Assembly: GCA_030640725.1 (NCBI GenBank)
Contig: DAOWIV010000047.1
Coordinates: 1 to 28,977 of the forward strand
Length of the DNA: 28,977 nucleotides
Origin: Methanosarcinales archaeon
Lineage (GTDB): Archaea > Halobacteriota > Methanosarcinia > Methanosarcinales > Methanogasteraceae
Direction of reading: 5' to 3'
Shown: positions 7,544 through 16,591 of the stretch, one piece after another
Layout: each line of letters opens with the position of its first letter
Numbering within the stretch: position 1 is the first letter of the stretch
Notes under the pieces: generated by a model
Told to the model about the DNA's origin: nothing
The model's input: the letters and a program-made list of their open reading frames with translations, nothing else
Database searches by the model: none
Position numbers and translations under genes: made by a program

Positions 7544-9049
7544 TCACACCTCCGTTACGTAAACAACATCCCCTTCCCCTACATCACGCAGTTTCTCAAG
7601 ATCGATAATTCTTCCAATGATGTTTGTGTAGGCGAATTTCTCGCCGGATGGTCCGTATCTTGAATCATCAGTGAGTTTCACGCCGATCATCTGGGCGTAC
7701 TTCGCAGCCTGACTTGTAACACCAATTTCGCCGGCTGGCACGACTTCTTCCGGCACGTTCTCCGGCATGATCTCTTTCTTGACCTCTGGCACCTTGAATA
7801 GTCGCGTATCCTCGTACGCTGTAAAGACAGGAAGCGCGCCGATAGGTGATTTGAGAAGCCCGAGGGCATGTCTGAAGAAACCGATCGTAGTCGGGGCGAG
7901 ATCATCATACAGTTCGATCTTCAGGAGATTCTTCTCAGAAACGCCGCGTACGGTGACATCACCAGCCCCTACAATCTCCAGTGTGGTCTCAGGCATCTGT
8001 TCCACGACTATGTCACTGTTCTCGACTTCCCCCTCGCGATGCATGGTTATGCCGCGTCCCAAAAGCTCCTCTTCCGCGCTTTTTAGCGTTTTTCCAAGCA
8101 GCATGATGCGTTCGGGGTGGATGTCCAGCGCAATGGCATGATCCTTCTCTATAAGCTGGATCAATTCCATGCCACGACTTACACTGCCAACCACCGAATG
8201 ACTTGGGGACGAGGTTTTGTCGAGTTTTGATATGTATACGCGCCCGAGTCCGGCGCCGACGGATCTAACCGTTATTATGCCAGCTTTTCTCGGCTCTTTC
8301 TGCTCGAAAGGACATTCTTCACCCTGCAGCGATTCTATGGATGCAAACGAATGCGCAATGGTGCTAAATGTTAGTGTATTGCCCTTTGCCGACGCCAGAA
8401 AGTGTTCTGCACCGTACGGGGCACCAGAGGACAAATCGACCACGGCGTACGTGAATATGCGCATCCCCTGCTCGATTTTAGTTGAGAGATCGGTTGTCAC
8501 AATCTTGTCAACGACCGTCTCCCACCGCTCGACAGGAGCGATTCCTGTGATCGAATCGCCAGTGGTCAAGGAATCGACGATACCTTTGCCGCTCACGACC
8601 CTACCGATGATGCCGCCATCAGCGGGTGCACCATGTACCGCGGTGTGCAGTTGTTTTGATATGACCAGATGTGTGTGATCCGCGTCATATCCACCCGTGC
8701 CGAGGAGCACGTCCCAGCGCGTGTATTCGCGGTCCAGATGCGATGGTACGATACCCGCTTTGAACGGACCGAATGCGATAGCTTCTCGCCCGGTCCACCT
8801 GACCCCGGAGGTTGCGATCTCTGATTGCACATCCTGCCAGATATCCTGATATGCAGAGAGTTCGACCCCGATATTGCCTTTTGTCGTGCTGATCAGGTAC
8901 TCAGCCGTGGCTTTCTTTGACTCCTCAGTTCCCTTGATGATGGCGATCGCGGTACCTCTGTAGGGAACCTTTACACTCTTTAAAACGTCTGCAAGTGTGG
9001 AATCGTCCGCAACCACGAGCGGATCGTTATCAAGTTCGATGTCGATCAT
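7544..9049 (-). CDS. mmp3: Methanogenesis marker protein 3
   Basis: 501 residues. Matches methanogenesis marker 3 (UPF0288 family) from the N-terminal MIDIELDNDPLVVADDSTL, the repeated cyclophilin-like stretches with G-x-I-x-G-R-V-V-S-G-K-G (residues about 145-156), and the C-terminal YGPSGEKFAYTNIIGRI section. The two central halves resemble peptidyl-prolyl isomerase folds, but catalysis is not shown. Mmp3 has been found with the MCR activation machinery in methanogens (established). Its ATG shares one base with the atwA stop (TGATG), so translation is coupled. Confidence 0.92.
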   Translation of the reverse strand: MIDIELDNDPLVVADDSTLADVLKSVKVPYRGTAIAIIKGTEESKKATAEYLISTTKGNIGVELSAYQDIWQDVQSEIATSGVRWTGREAIAFGPFKAGIVPSHLDREYTRWDVLLGTGGYDADHTHLVISKQLHTAVHGAPADGGIIGRVVSGKGIVDSLTTGDSITGIAPVERWETVVDKIVTTDLSTKIEQGMRIFTYAVVDLSSGAPYGAEHFLASAKGNTLTFSTIAHSFASIESLQGEECPFEQKEPRKAGIITVRSVGAGLGRVYISKLDKTSSPSHSVVGSVSRGMELIQLIEKDHAIALDIHPERIMLLGKTLKSAEEELLGRGITMHREGEVENSDIVVEQMPETTLEIVGAGDVTVRGVSEKNLLKIELYDDLAPTTIGFFRHALGLLKSPIGALPVFTAYEDTRLFKVPEVKKEIMPENVPEEVVPAGEIGVTSQAAKYAQMIGVKLTDDSRYGPSGEKFAYTNIIGRIIDLEKLRDVGEGDVVYVTEV

Positions 9050-10653
9050 CAGTCATACATCTCGTCGCGTTCGCCTGCATCGAGTTCTGCGACAATGGTC
9101 TTCACATCACCGATACTGATGACCTTGCCGTTTCGCATCAGGGCTGCACGGTCGCAGACATCTTCAACAAAGTCCATGTCATGCGACACGATTATGAATG
9201 TCTCACCAAGTTCCTCTCTCGCCTCAAGGATCGATGTTGTCACGTCCACCCGGGTCACCGGATCCATCGTTCCGGTTGGCTCGTCAAGAATGATGATTCT
9301 CGGCTCCTTGATCAGCACCTGCGCCATTGCAACACGGTGCGCCTCTCCAACACTCAGTTCATCAGGCATCTTCTCGAGAACCTCACGCGCCCTCTCTTCG
9401 GTGAACCCGGCGGTTTTCAGGACGATAATGGATTTTCGCTCACCCAGTTCACCGGGAAGTTCCAGCCCGATCGATTCGGTCAGGTTATCGAGCACGTTCC
9501 TGTGTGGATAGAGTGAATACTCCTGATGCAGAAGTCCGATGTGCTTGACGGCTCGTCCTGCCCGCTCAGCGCCTCGATCGGTCAGATCGATCCAGTCATC
9601 CCCAATCCGGACATCGACATCTCCTGCTGTTGCATTCACCGAACCATTGAGGATCTTTGATGCAGTGGTCTTTCCTGCGCCGCTGACACCGACGAGACCA
9701 AAGATCTCGCCTTCACGTACCTCAAACGAGGCGTTATCCACCGCACGCACGACGCCACGGTCCACCGAGATGTAAGTCTTCTTCAGATCCTTAACCCTGA
9801 TGATCGGCTCTCCGATATCTGCCGTGAATGAGCCGACCGTGCCGACCATGCTCATGAACCGTTCGACGACCGTCTTTGGGTCGCCCTGTTCGATGATCTC
9901 GCCTTCCTCAAGCAGGATTGCCCGGTCAGCCAGTTCTTCGATGACGCCGGACCAGTGCGAGGTGATCGCGAGCGTCATGCCGAAATCATCCTTTGCATGT
10001 GTGATACTCTCATGCACAGCCTCAGCGGTCCTCCGGTCAAGCGTTCCGGTGGGTTCGTCTGCAAGAAGCACCATCGGAGCCTTGGCAAGCTGCCGCGCAA
10101 GCACAACACGCTGTTTCTCGCCGCCGCTCAGTTCTCGTGCAACATGCATCATCCGGTGCGAGAGATTCACCTGTTCAAGTAAATCAGCCGCCACATCAAC
10201 AGCCGATACGGCGGGATGCCCGATCTCGACGAGCGCATTGATCACGTTTGTGATCACACGTTCGTCCCCATACAGCGCGAAGGTGCGCTGGAGCATGATT
10301 GCAATCCGGTTTGCAATGCTCCGCCGCAGCGGACTATATTTGTCAAGCGTTACAAAATCGCCGTCGATCGGTGTGAGTTTTGTCTCGCACTTCGGACAGG
10401 GTTTTCCTATCTTGCTCGGCGGTTCGACATGAGCACAATTCTCACAGTATGCAACGTGATAAATAACCTCTCCGGAACTCATCTCGTGCTCTTTGATTCC
10501 TCTTAATAGATGCATCAGCACAGTCTTTCCTGCGCCGCTGCGTCCGAGAATCCCAATACATTCACCTTCTTCTATTGTTAGATTGATGTCTTTCAGAACC
10601 TTTTTGCCCTTGAATTCCATGTCCAGGTTCTTGATGTCTATGAGGGCTGCCAT
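9049..10653 (-). CDS. atwA: MCR activation ATPase AtwA (component A2)
   Basis: 534 residues with two ABC-type nucleotide-binding domains and no membrane part. NBD1: Walker A GRSGAGKT (37-44), signature LSGGEKQR, Walker B MVLLADEPTG. NBD2: Walker A GVSGAGKT, altered signature LSVGEAHR, Walker B IIILDEPTG. A four-cysteine zinc site (C70, C73, C86, C89) is inserted in NBD1, a hallmark of AtwA that separates it from ordinary ABC proteins. It uses ATP in the reductive activation of the nickel cofactor F430 in methyl-coenzyme M reductase (established for component A2). AGGAGGT lies just before the ATG. It leads the operon with mmp3 and mmp6. Confidence 0.97.
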   Translation of the reverse strand: MAALIDIKNLDMEFKGKKVLKDINLTIEEGECIGILGRSGAGKTVLMHLLRGIKEHEMSSGEVIYHVAYCENCAHVEPPSKIGKPCPKCETKLTPIDGDFVTLDKYSPLRRSIANRIAIMLQRTFALYGDERVITNVINALVEIGHPAVSAVDVAADLLEQVNLSHRMMHVARELSGGEKQRVVLARQLAKAPMVLLADEPTGTLDRRTAEAVHESITHAKDDFGMTLAITSHWSGVIEELADRAILLEEGEIIEQGDPKTVVERFMSMVGTVGSFTADIGEPIIRVKDLKKTYISVDRGVVRAVDNASFEVREGEIFGLVGVSGAGKTTASKILNGSVNATAGDVDVRIGDDWIDLTDRGAERAGRAVKHIGLLHQEYSLYPHRNVLDNLTESIGLELPGELGERKSIIVLKTAGFTEERAREVLEKMPDELSVGEAHRVAMAQVLIKEPRIIILDEPTGTMDPVTRVDVTTSILEAREELGETFIIVSHDMDFVEDVCDRAALMRNGKVISIGDVKTIVAELDAGERDEMYD

Positions 10654-10740
10654 CTACGTACCTCCTATGTTTTGGAACGGTAAGCGATATCGATCATATT
10701 TGCTTAACAATCCCTACATCAATCGTACTATATTAAACTT

Positions 10741-11664
10741 TCACACATCAGGGCTGTAATACGGCTTTCGCATGGCGACTGCCTTCTCAAGCAGGGCATG
10801 CATCGCATCTTCAGTCGCGTCAGATATGTCAACGAGACCGTCGTTACTGAGCAGGCACCCCTTTAATTGCCCACATGCGGTCACACGCAGCCGATTGCAG
10901 TTTGCGCAGAACTCCGAATTGTCGATCGGTCGCACGACTTCGACCTCGGCTCCGTCGATCAAATATTTCTTGCGGCGGTGCATCTCTCGCGTAACAACAG
11001 TGGACGCCCGTGCGCGCAGCATGTCTTCGATGCCACCCATATCAACACGCCCGGAAACTCCTGTAAAATCCATAAGTTCAATGATCTGGAGTATAACATC
11101 CCCGGACTCTCGTGCGAAATCGATCAGGTCCCATATCTCGTCGTCGTTTGTGCCACTCAGTAGCACCATATTCAGCTTGACTGGCGTAAGCCCCGCATCC
11201 ACAGCAGCAGCGACGCCGTCCAGCACCGAATTTAGCATATCGTGCCCGGTGATACACCGGTACCGGTCAGGCTGCAGCGTGTCAAGCGATATGTTCACTC
11301 GGTGCAGACCAGCCGCCGCAAGATCGTGCGCACATTCCGAAAGAAGCGTCCCGTTGGTCGTTACAGAGATATCCTTCATGCGCGGAAGGTTGCTTATGAT
11401 ATCTGCAAAATCACTGCGGAGGAGCGGTTCACCTCCTGTGAACTTGATCCTGCGCACGCCGTGGGCAAGCGCAGCACGCACAAGCACTGCGATCGTCGCT
11501 CTACTAATCTCGCTTTGCGCACGCGCCGGTGTGTGCGGTGATATCGATTCACCCTCCCCGTGGCAGTAAATGCAACTCAGGTTACACCGCTGCGTAATGG
11601 ATATGCGCAGGCTTGTGATTTTGCGGTTGTACGGGTCGATTAATGGGGCGTGTATGTTTTGCAT
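10741..11664 (-). CDS. moaA: GTP 3',8-cyclase MoaA
   Basis: 307 residues; radical SAM enzyme that starts molybdopterin synthesis from GTP. The N-terminal cluster motif CNLSCIYC (C27, C31, C34) binds SAM and the C-terminal C253-x2-C256-x13-C270 motif (CANCNRLRV...) binds the second cluster for substrate. KFTGGEPLLR and the NISLDTL motif are typical. The bacterial C-terminal Gly-Gly tail is absent, as in many archaeal versions. It is divergent from aspS and 87 bases upstream of atwA on the same strand. Molybdopterin or tungstopterin is needed by formylmethanofuran and formate dehydrogenases, which fits a C1 metabolism. Confidence 0.95.
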   Translation of the reverse strand: MQNIHAPLIDPYNRKITSLRISITQRCNLSCIYCHGEGESISPHTPARAQSEISRATIAVLVRAALAHGVRRIKFTGGEPLLRSDFADIISNLPRMKDISVTTNGTLLSECAHDLAAAGLHRVNISLDTLQPDRYRCITGHDMLNSVLDGVAAAVDAGLTPVKLNMVLLSGTNDDEIWDLIDFARESGDVILQIIELMDFTGVSGRVDMGGIEDMLRARASTVVTREMHRRKKYLIDGAEVEVVRPIDNSEFCANCNRLRVTACGQLKGCLLSNDGLVDISDATEDAMHALLEKAVAMRKPYYSPDV

Positions 11665-11778
11665 GTCTTATGTAGCCGACATCTCGCACAACTAACCATC
11701 AATTGTTGCCCTGGATGCACTACCAAACAACCCGCTCACCAAAACACATAACACGAATACTCGCGCATTTACGCCATT

Positions 11779-13083
11779 ATGACTATCATGCGAACTCATT
11801 ATGCATCCGGGATCATGCCTGAGATGGATGGCGATACCGTCACGGTCGCCGGCTGGGTACACGAGATCCGCGATCTTGGAGGGATCTGCTTTCTTGTGCT
11901 GCGAGACCGGGAAGGATTTATACAGGTCACTATGGTCAAGAAGAAGACCGATCCAGACCTCTTTGACATGGGCAGAAGACTGAACCGAGAATCTGTAGTT
12001 CTGGTAACCGGGGTTGTGAAAGAGGCAAAACAAGCTCCAAATGGATACGAAATCATCCCACAGAGCGTGGACATGCTTTCGGAGGCGGAATCCCCTCTGC
12101 CTATGGATGTCACCGAAAAGGTCGGGGCAGACATCGATACACGCCTTGATTCAAGGTTTATAGATCTGAGACGAAGAACGACGCTTGCAGTATTCGCGAT
12201 CCGCAACCACGCCTTGAAAACGGTTCGCGATTTTCTTGCAAGCGAGGGGTTCATCGAGATTCACACTCCGAAGGTGGTTGCGGCTGCGACAGAGGGTGGC
12301 ACGGCGTTGTTCCCGATTACCTACTTTAACAGAGAAGCATTCCTTAATCAGAGTCCGCAACTGTACAAACAGATCATGATGTCAGCGGGTTTCGATCGAG
12401 TGAGTGAGATCGGAGCGATCTTCCGTGCTGAGGAGCATGACACCCTGCGGCACCTCAATGAGGCTACGTCGATCGATATCGAGGCGAGTTTCATGGATCA
12501 TTCGGATGTGATGGAGATTCTTGAGCGATTGGTTCATGACGTGTATGTGGGCGTGTCGCGCCAGTGCGTGCCGCAGTTAGAAGCGCTCGGGGTCGAGCTT
12601 GCCGTGCCCGAACTGCCGTTTCGGCGGCTGACTTATGATGACGCGCTTGAGATCGCACACCAGCAGGGGCACGAGATCGAGTGGGGCGATGACTTTGGCA
12701 CTGTTGCCGAGCGCGCTGTGGGGAGTGCAGTCGGCGAGCACTATTTTATCACCGATTGGCCCTTGCATATCAAACCGTATTACACCCGCCCGCGTGAGGA
12801 TGATTCGCGCTACAGCAAATCGTTTGACCTGATGCACCCGCGCATGGAACTTGCATCGGGTTCGCAGCGTGTCCACTCTCACAGCCTGCTGTGCCAGAGG
12901 ATTGTGGCATGCGGACTTGACCCCGACGGCTTTGATTTCTACCTAAAAGCGTTCAGGTACGGAATGCCTCCTCACGCTGGATGGGGGCTTGGTGCAGAGC
13001 GACTGGTCATGACCATGCTTGGCGTCGAAAATATCCGTGATGTGGTGTTGTTCCCCCGTGACCGAAAACGCCTCTCGCCTTAG
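11779..13083 (+). CDS. aspS: Aspartyl-tRNA synthetase (archaeal type)
   Basis: 434 residues, the short archaeal/eukaryal form without the bacterial GAD insertion. Residues about 15-105 are the OB-fold anticodon-binding domain (VTVAGWVHEIRDLGG). The class II catalytic core follows, with motif 2 FRAEEHDTLRHLNE and motif 3 GWGLGAERLVMTMLG. Either ATG, 11779 or 11788, is possible; there is no ribosome site, so the message is probably leaderless. Whether it also charges tRNA-Asn cannot be settled here. Confidence 0.96.
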   Translation: MTIMRTHYASGIMPEMDGDTVTVAGWVHEIRDLGGICFLVLRDREGFIQVTMVKKKTDPDLFDMGRRLNRESVVLVTGVVKEAKQAPNGYEIIPQSVDMLSEAESPLPMDVTEKVGADIDTRLDSRFIDLRRRTTLAVFAIRNHALKTVRDFLASEGFIEIHTPKVVAAATEGGTALFPITYFNREAFLNQSPQLYKQIMMSAGFDRVSEIGAIFRAEEHDTLRHLNEATSIDIEASFMDHSDVMEILERLVHDVYVGVSRQCVPQLEALGVELAVPELPFRRLTYDDALEIAHQQGHEIEWGDDFGTVAERAVGSAVGEHYFITDWPLHIKPYYTRPREDDSRYSKSFDLMHPRMELASGSQRVHSHSLLCQRIVACGLDPDGFDFYLKAFRYGMPPHAGWGLGAERLVMTMLGVENIRDVVLFPRDRKRLSP

Positions 13084-13171
13084 TTATTACGGGTTAAAAT
13101 ACAATTATACGCCCGAAATCCTTAATAATGATGCAGTTGAAGTGAATTTAGCAACATCTGGAGGGTGCTTT

Positions 13172-14434
13172 GTGAGAAATACATCTATAGCGGAAGTTAT
13201 CGAAGGATTGCTTGAATCGAAATCGATGTTCCGGAACCGGGATGTGCTCCGTTCGACATACATACCGGAGTACCTCCCACACCGGGACCGTGAGGTTGAG
13301 GCGCTCCTCAAAATTCTGGTCGTAGCACTACGTGGGGACACTCCGTCAAACATCCTGATCTATGGGAAGACAGGGACTGGAAAAACGGCAGTTACTACAC
13401 ACGTTGGGGACGAACTCGAGAATGTGGGGGAAAAGCGCGGGATACCGTGCAAGGTTCTGTACATGAACTGTGAGGTCATTGATACCCAGTACCGGCTACT
13501 CGCCAACCTGGCGCGGAGTTTTGGCAGGCGGATTCCGATGACCGGATGGCCCACCGATCAGGTATACTCTGAATTCAGAAGTGCGGTCGATTCGACGGAA
13601 CAAGTCGTGGTCATCATACTCGATGAGATCGACAAATTGATAAAGAAAGGCGATGATGTGTTATATAGCTTGTCAAGAATCAATTCCACGCTAAACCACG
13701 CTAAAGTCAGTCTTGTGGGGATTTCAAATGATTTGACGTTCACAGAGTTCCTTGATCCAAGAGTCAGAAGCTCTCTTGGGGAAGAGGAGATTGTTTTTCC
13801 GCCGTACAACGCTGATCAACTGGCAGACATCCTGCGCCAGCGCGCCGAGATGGCGTTTGGCAACGGATCGCTCAGTGACGATGTGATCTCACTGTGCGCC
13901 GCACTTGCGGCAAGAGAGCATGGTGACGCACGCAAGGCGCTCGACCTGCTCCGGGTCTCGGCAGAACTTGCCGAACGGGACGGTTCGATGATCGTGCATG
14001 CGGCAAACGTCAGGAAGGCGCAGTCCAAGATCGAGTCTGACCGGGTTGCAGAAGTCGTAGTGACGCTTCCGACCCAGTCGAAACTGCTGCTGTACGGCAT
14101 CACAATACTTGATAGAGCCACTGAATCGATGCGGAAGCCAAGTGGCAGAAAGATCATGTCCACCGGCGAGGTTTATCGAATCTATAAGCGCATGTGCGAT
14201 GTGCTCGATCTTGATGTGCTGACACAGCGGCGAATCACCGAACTGATCTCAGAACTCGATATGCTGGGGATCGTGAATGCCACAGTCGTCAATCGCGGGA
14301 GATATGGCATGACCAAGGAGATATCGCTCGAAACGCCGGCTGATCACGTCCATAATATGCTGATCACAGACACCCGCCTGCAGCCGCTCATTGACATGAA
14401 ATTCAACTCGTTCCAGACGCAACTTGGGAGGTAA
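13172..14434 (+). CDS. cdc6: Replication initiator Orc1/Cdc6
   Basis: 420 residues from the GTG at 13172, chosen because GGAGGG sits 7 bases upstream; earlier in-frame starts overlap aspS and add non-homologous residues. AAA+ ATPase with Walker A GKTGTGKT, Walker B VVIILDEIDKL and sensor 1 GISND. A winged-helix DNA-binding domain fills about the last 110 residues (STGEVYRIYK, RRITELISELDMLGIV). Orc1/Cdc6 binds origin repeats and loads MCM helicase. Archaeal origins often lie beside such genes, but I see no origin-box repeats or A/T-rich unwinding region in the short flanks, so this may not mark the origin. Confidence 0.95.
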   Translation: MRNTSIAEVIEGLLESKSMFRNRDVLRSTYIPEYLPHRDREVEALLKILVVALRGDTPSNILIYGKTGTGKTAVTTHVGDELENVGEKRGIPCKVLYMNCEVIDTQYRLLANLARSFGRRIPMTGWPTDQVYSEFRSAVDSTEQVVVIILDEIDKLIKKGDDVLYSLSRINSTLNHAKVSLVGISNDLTFTEFLDPRVRSSLGEEEIVFPPYNADQLADILRQRAEMAFGNGSLSDDVISLCAALAAREHGDARKALDLLRVSAELAERDGSMIVHAANVRKAQSKIESDRVAEVVVTLPTQSKLLLYGITILDRATESMRKPSGRKIMSTGEVYRIYKRMCDVLDLDVLTQRRITELISELDMLGIVNATVVNRGRYGMTKEISLETPADHVHNMLITDTRLQPLIDMKFNSFQTQLGR

Positions 14435-14511
14435 TGGATGGGATATCCTCGTGAGTTTGCCTGCAGGTCTTTCAATGGCAAAAATTGCATGATCGTTGAG
14501 GGGGCAGGGAC

Positions 14512-14539
14512 TTTTTAACTGCGTCTGGCAAGTTAAAAA
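14512..14539. terminator. Bidirectional terminator between cdc6 and cooC
   Basis: Perfect 9-bp inverted repeat: TTTTTAACT at 14512-14520 and AGTTAAAAA at 14531-14539, with a 10-base loop. It provides a T run on both strands and lies between the ends of the convergent cdc6 and cooC genes. Confidence 0.55.
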
Positions 14540-14620
14540 AATACGATGGAACGTATATTGCGCAGGACCCGAAACAACGAACACCTGCCCCTTAAACCCG
14601 CAAGCTGCACCAACCGCAGT

Positions 14621-15364
14621 TCATATTCCGAGCAACTCGCATATCCTCTCGATCTCCATGACCGCGCTCGAATCATCGGGCAGATCGATCAGCGGTGTTC
14701 CGTTGAGATCGTAATCCGCAAGCTTTGCGTCAAACGGGATCGTTCCGGCGATCTCAAAGCCGAGTTCTGATGCCTGCGTCACCAGATTCTCTTTATTTTC
14801 GGGCGTAACCTTATTCAGAATGATATACATTTTTTTGAATCCGAGATCAAGTTCGGCAACAAGATCGCGTATCCGCTCGGCGGTTGTCAGACCTTTGCGC
14901 GAGCCGTCGGTCACCACCAGCAGGCGATCCGGATCGCGGATGATCTTCCTGCTGAGATGCTCCATGCCGGCTGCGGTGTCGATGATCACAAGATCGTAGT
15001 TCTTCGTGATCCGGTCCATGATGCTGCGCAGCAGGTTGTTTGCATAGCAATAGCAGCCGGCTCCGTCCGGCCTCCCCATCACGAGCAGGTCGTAACCAGC
15101 ATTCTCGATCAGTATCTCGTATATCCGGGATTCGAGCAGCCGCATCTTGTCGATATCGGGCGGGAGATCGCCCATCAGGAGCTCCCTGACATCACCCACG
15201 GTTCGGTCAGCGGTCTCGCCGAGTGCCTCAGGAAGGTTGGTGTCAGGGTCGGCATCGACCGCAAGCAGCACCCGACCTGTGCGCACGATATGCCTGATCA
15301 GCAGCGTGGCAACCGCGGTCTTCCCTGTTCCGCCCTTTCCTGTGATTGCGATGGTTGTTGTCAT
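14621..15364 (-). CDS. cooC: CO dehydrogenase nickel-insertion ATPase CooC
   Basis: 247 residues of the SIMIBI/MinD-like ATPase class. Deviant Walker A GKGGTGKT (9-16), switch residues DADPDTN and IIDTAAGMEHLS. The G-x-G-C-Y-C motif with C104 and C106 is the hallmark metal-binding C-x-C of CooC, which matures the nickel-iron C cluster of CO dehydrogenase (established for the family). A GAGGAG ribosome site precedes the ATG by 9 bases. No CO dehydrogenase gene is in the window. Archaeal acetyl-CoA decarbonylase/synthase would be the likely client. Confidence 0.88.
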   Translation of the reverse strand: MTTTIAITGKGGTGKTAVATLLIRHIVRTGRVLLAVDADPDTNLPEALGETADRTVGDVRELLMGDLPPDIDKMRLLESRIYEILIENAGYDLLVMGRPDGAGCYCYANNLLRSIMDRITKNYDLVIIDTAAGMEHLSRKIIRDPDRLLVVTDGSRKGLTTAERIRDLVAELDLGFKKMYIILNKVTPENKENLVTQASELGFEIAGTIPFDAKLADYDLNGTPLIDLPDDSSAVMEIERICELLGI

Positions 15365-15416
15365 GCCACATTCTCCTCAATGCGAGGGGCATAAGGTTTT
15401 CTGATCGACCGGAACT

Positions 15417-15638
15417 TCAGCCTCGCGAGATGATGTGAAACCGGATCAGGTAGATGCAGACCACGATCACACAAAACGAGAAGATCGCACGGAAGATCGA
15501 TGCGTACTGGTACTCAAACCACGTACCGATCACATCCTGTACCGAGAAATAGAAGTGGAGCGTGGCAACGAGCATAAGAAACATCGCTATCACGAACATT
15601 CCGGTTCTGAATTTGCTTTCAAGATTGTTATCAGCCAT
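15417..15638 (-). CDS. Small membrane protein, two transmembrane helices
   Basis: 73 residues. Hydrophobic segments at about 13-31 and 48-67, with a short loop VQDVIGTWFEYQY between. I do not recognise a family. Its ATG overlaps the stop of the PGF-CTERM gene by one base (TAATG), so the two are translationally coupled and likely work together at the cell surface. Confidence 0.7.
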   Translation of the reverse strand: MADNNLESKFRTGMFVIAMFLMLVATLHFYFSVQDVIGTWFEYQYASIFRAIFSFCVIVVCIYLIRFHIISRG

Positions 15639-16591
15639 TAGTCCTCCCTCCTTCTGATACGGGTAAGTACGGCGACCATAATCGTAATTGCAGCCAGCAT
15701 AGAGGTAAATCCGGGGGTTTTCTTCATCCCAGCTGTTCCTTCCCCGTAATCCCTCGATTCCGGTTCTGGCATGAAATCATCGACCCGAATCTTGTCTGAG
15801 ACGATCTCTTCGTCCTTCGGGATCGTGCGCTTCGGGTTGAGCTGCACCACACCCTCTCCGCGCTCAACGATGGTATCGTTCTTCCAGATCAGCGCCTCAA
15901 CGATGTAATTGTAGCCATCCGGAACCGCGATCTCACAACTACGGATGATCGTTGTCTCTTTCTTGATGCTTCCGGTTGTGATCCAGACCTTGTCGGCAAG
16001 CAGTCCTGCATCGACCTCACGGGCTTTGACGAGCATCGACAGGTTCTCACTCGTGGAGTCGCCCTCGTTTGTGAGGTAGAGATCCACACCAATCACGACT
16101 CTTGAATCGGTCACATTCTTCACCAGAAAGTCCATCTCCTGAATCCTGATACCTATATCATGGATATTTGGGGTCAGATCGCCGATACCAGAGATTTGCA
16201 TCGATTGTCGCCTCAATCGCCTATCCTCTTCGAATAAAACAACATCGATCCGATAGCCGCCCTCTCTCCCGACACTGATCAGTTGTGATACCGGCAATGT
16301 TTTATCCTTGTCGATGCTTCCGGCAGAGGTCGTTGTCTCGCCCACAAGGAGTCCTGATGCAGAATCAAACGCTTTTAAGATTAGTTTTGCTTCCCCACTC
16401 TCACCATCCCCCCGGTTCTCGACATAAGTCGTCACATTCAGCAGAACGTCGGTGCTTGTGACCCGCTCTGGCGATATATCGGTCTCTGCGATCGTGAGCC
16501 GGCTTTCTTCAAAATCCCGGAGACACCCGCAGGTCATGAGCGATATGATGAGTATGGTGCATAAGAGTGCGATTCTCGTTTTTCGGCGCAT
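15638..16591 (-). CDS. Exported surface protein with PGF-CTERM sorting signal
   Basis: 317 residues. An N-terminal signal helix (about 8-22) ends LMTCGC, which may be a lipobox-like cleavage site though it departs from the usual L-A-G-C form. Two beta-sandwich-like halves follow (about 30-140 and 145-250), each with a VTTYVENRGDGES or VDLYLTNEGDSTS style segment, typical of archaeal Ig-like surface domains. The C-terminus reads TPGFTSMLAAITIMVAV then TRIRRRED: the PGF motif, hydrophobic helix and basic tail of the archaeosortase A target signal (known family feature). It is coupled to the small membrane protein. The binding partner or ligand is unknown. Confidence 0.75.
   Translation of the reverse strand: MRRKTRIALLCTILIISLMTCGCLRDFEESRLTIAETDISPERVTSTDVLLNVTTYVENRGDGESGEAKLILKAFDSASGLLVGETTTSAGSIDKDKTLPVSQLISVGREGGYRIDVVLFEEDRRLRRQSMQISGIGDLTPNIHDIGIRIQEMDFLVKNVTDSRVVIGVDLYLTNEGDSTSENLSMLVKAREVDAGLLADKVWITTGSIKKETTIIRSCEIAVPDGYNYIVEALIWKNDTIVERGEGVVQLNPKRTIPKDEEIVSDKIRVDDFMPEPESRDYGEGTAGMKKTPGFTSMLAAITIMVAVLTRIRRRED

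Noticed and set aside
9095..10432. Long plus-strand frames opposite atwA
   Set aside because: Ser/Arg/Pro-rich mirror frames of the atwA coding strand with no ribosome sites.
13084..13171. Replication origin beside cdc6
   Set aside because: No origin-recognition-box repeats or extended A/T-rich region are visible in either short flank of cdc6.
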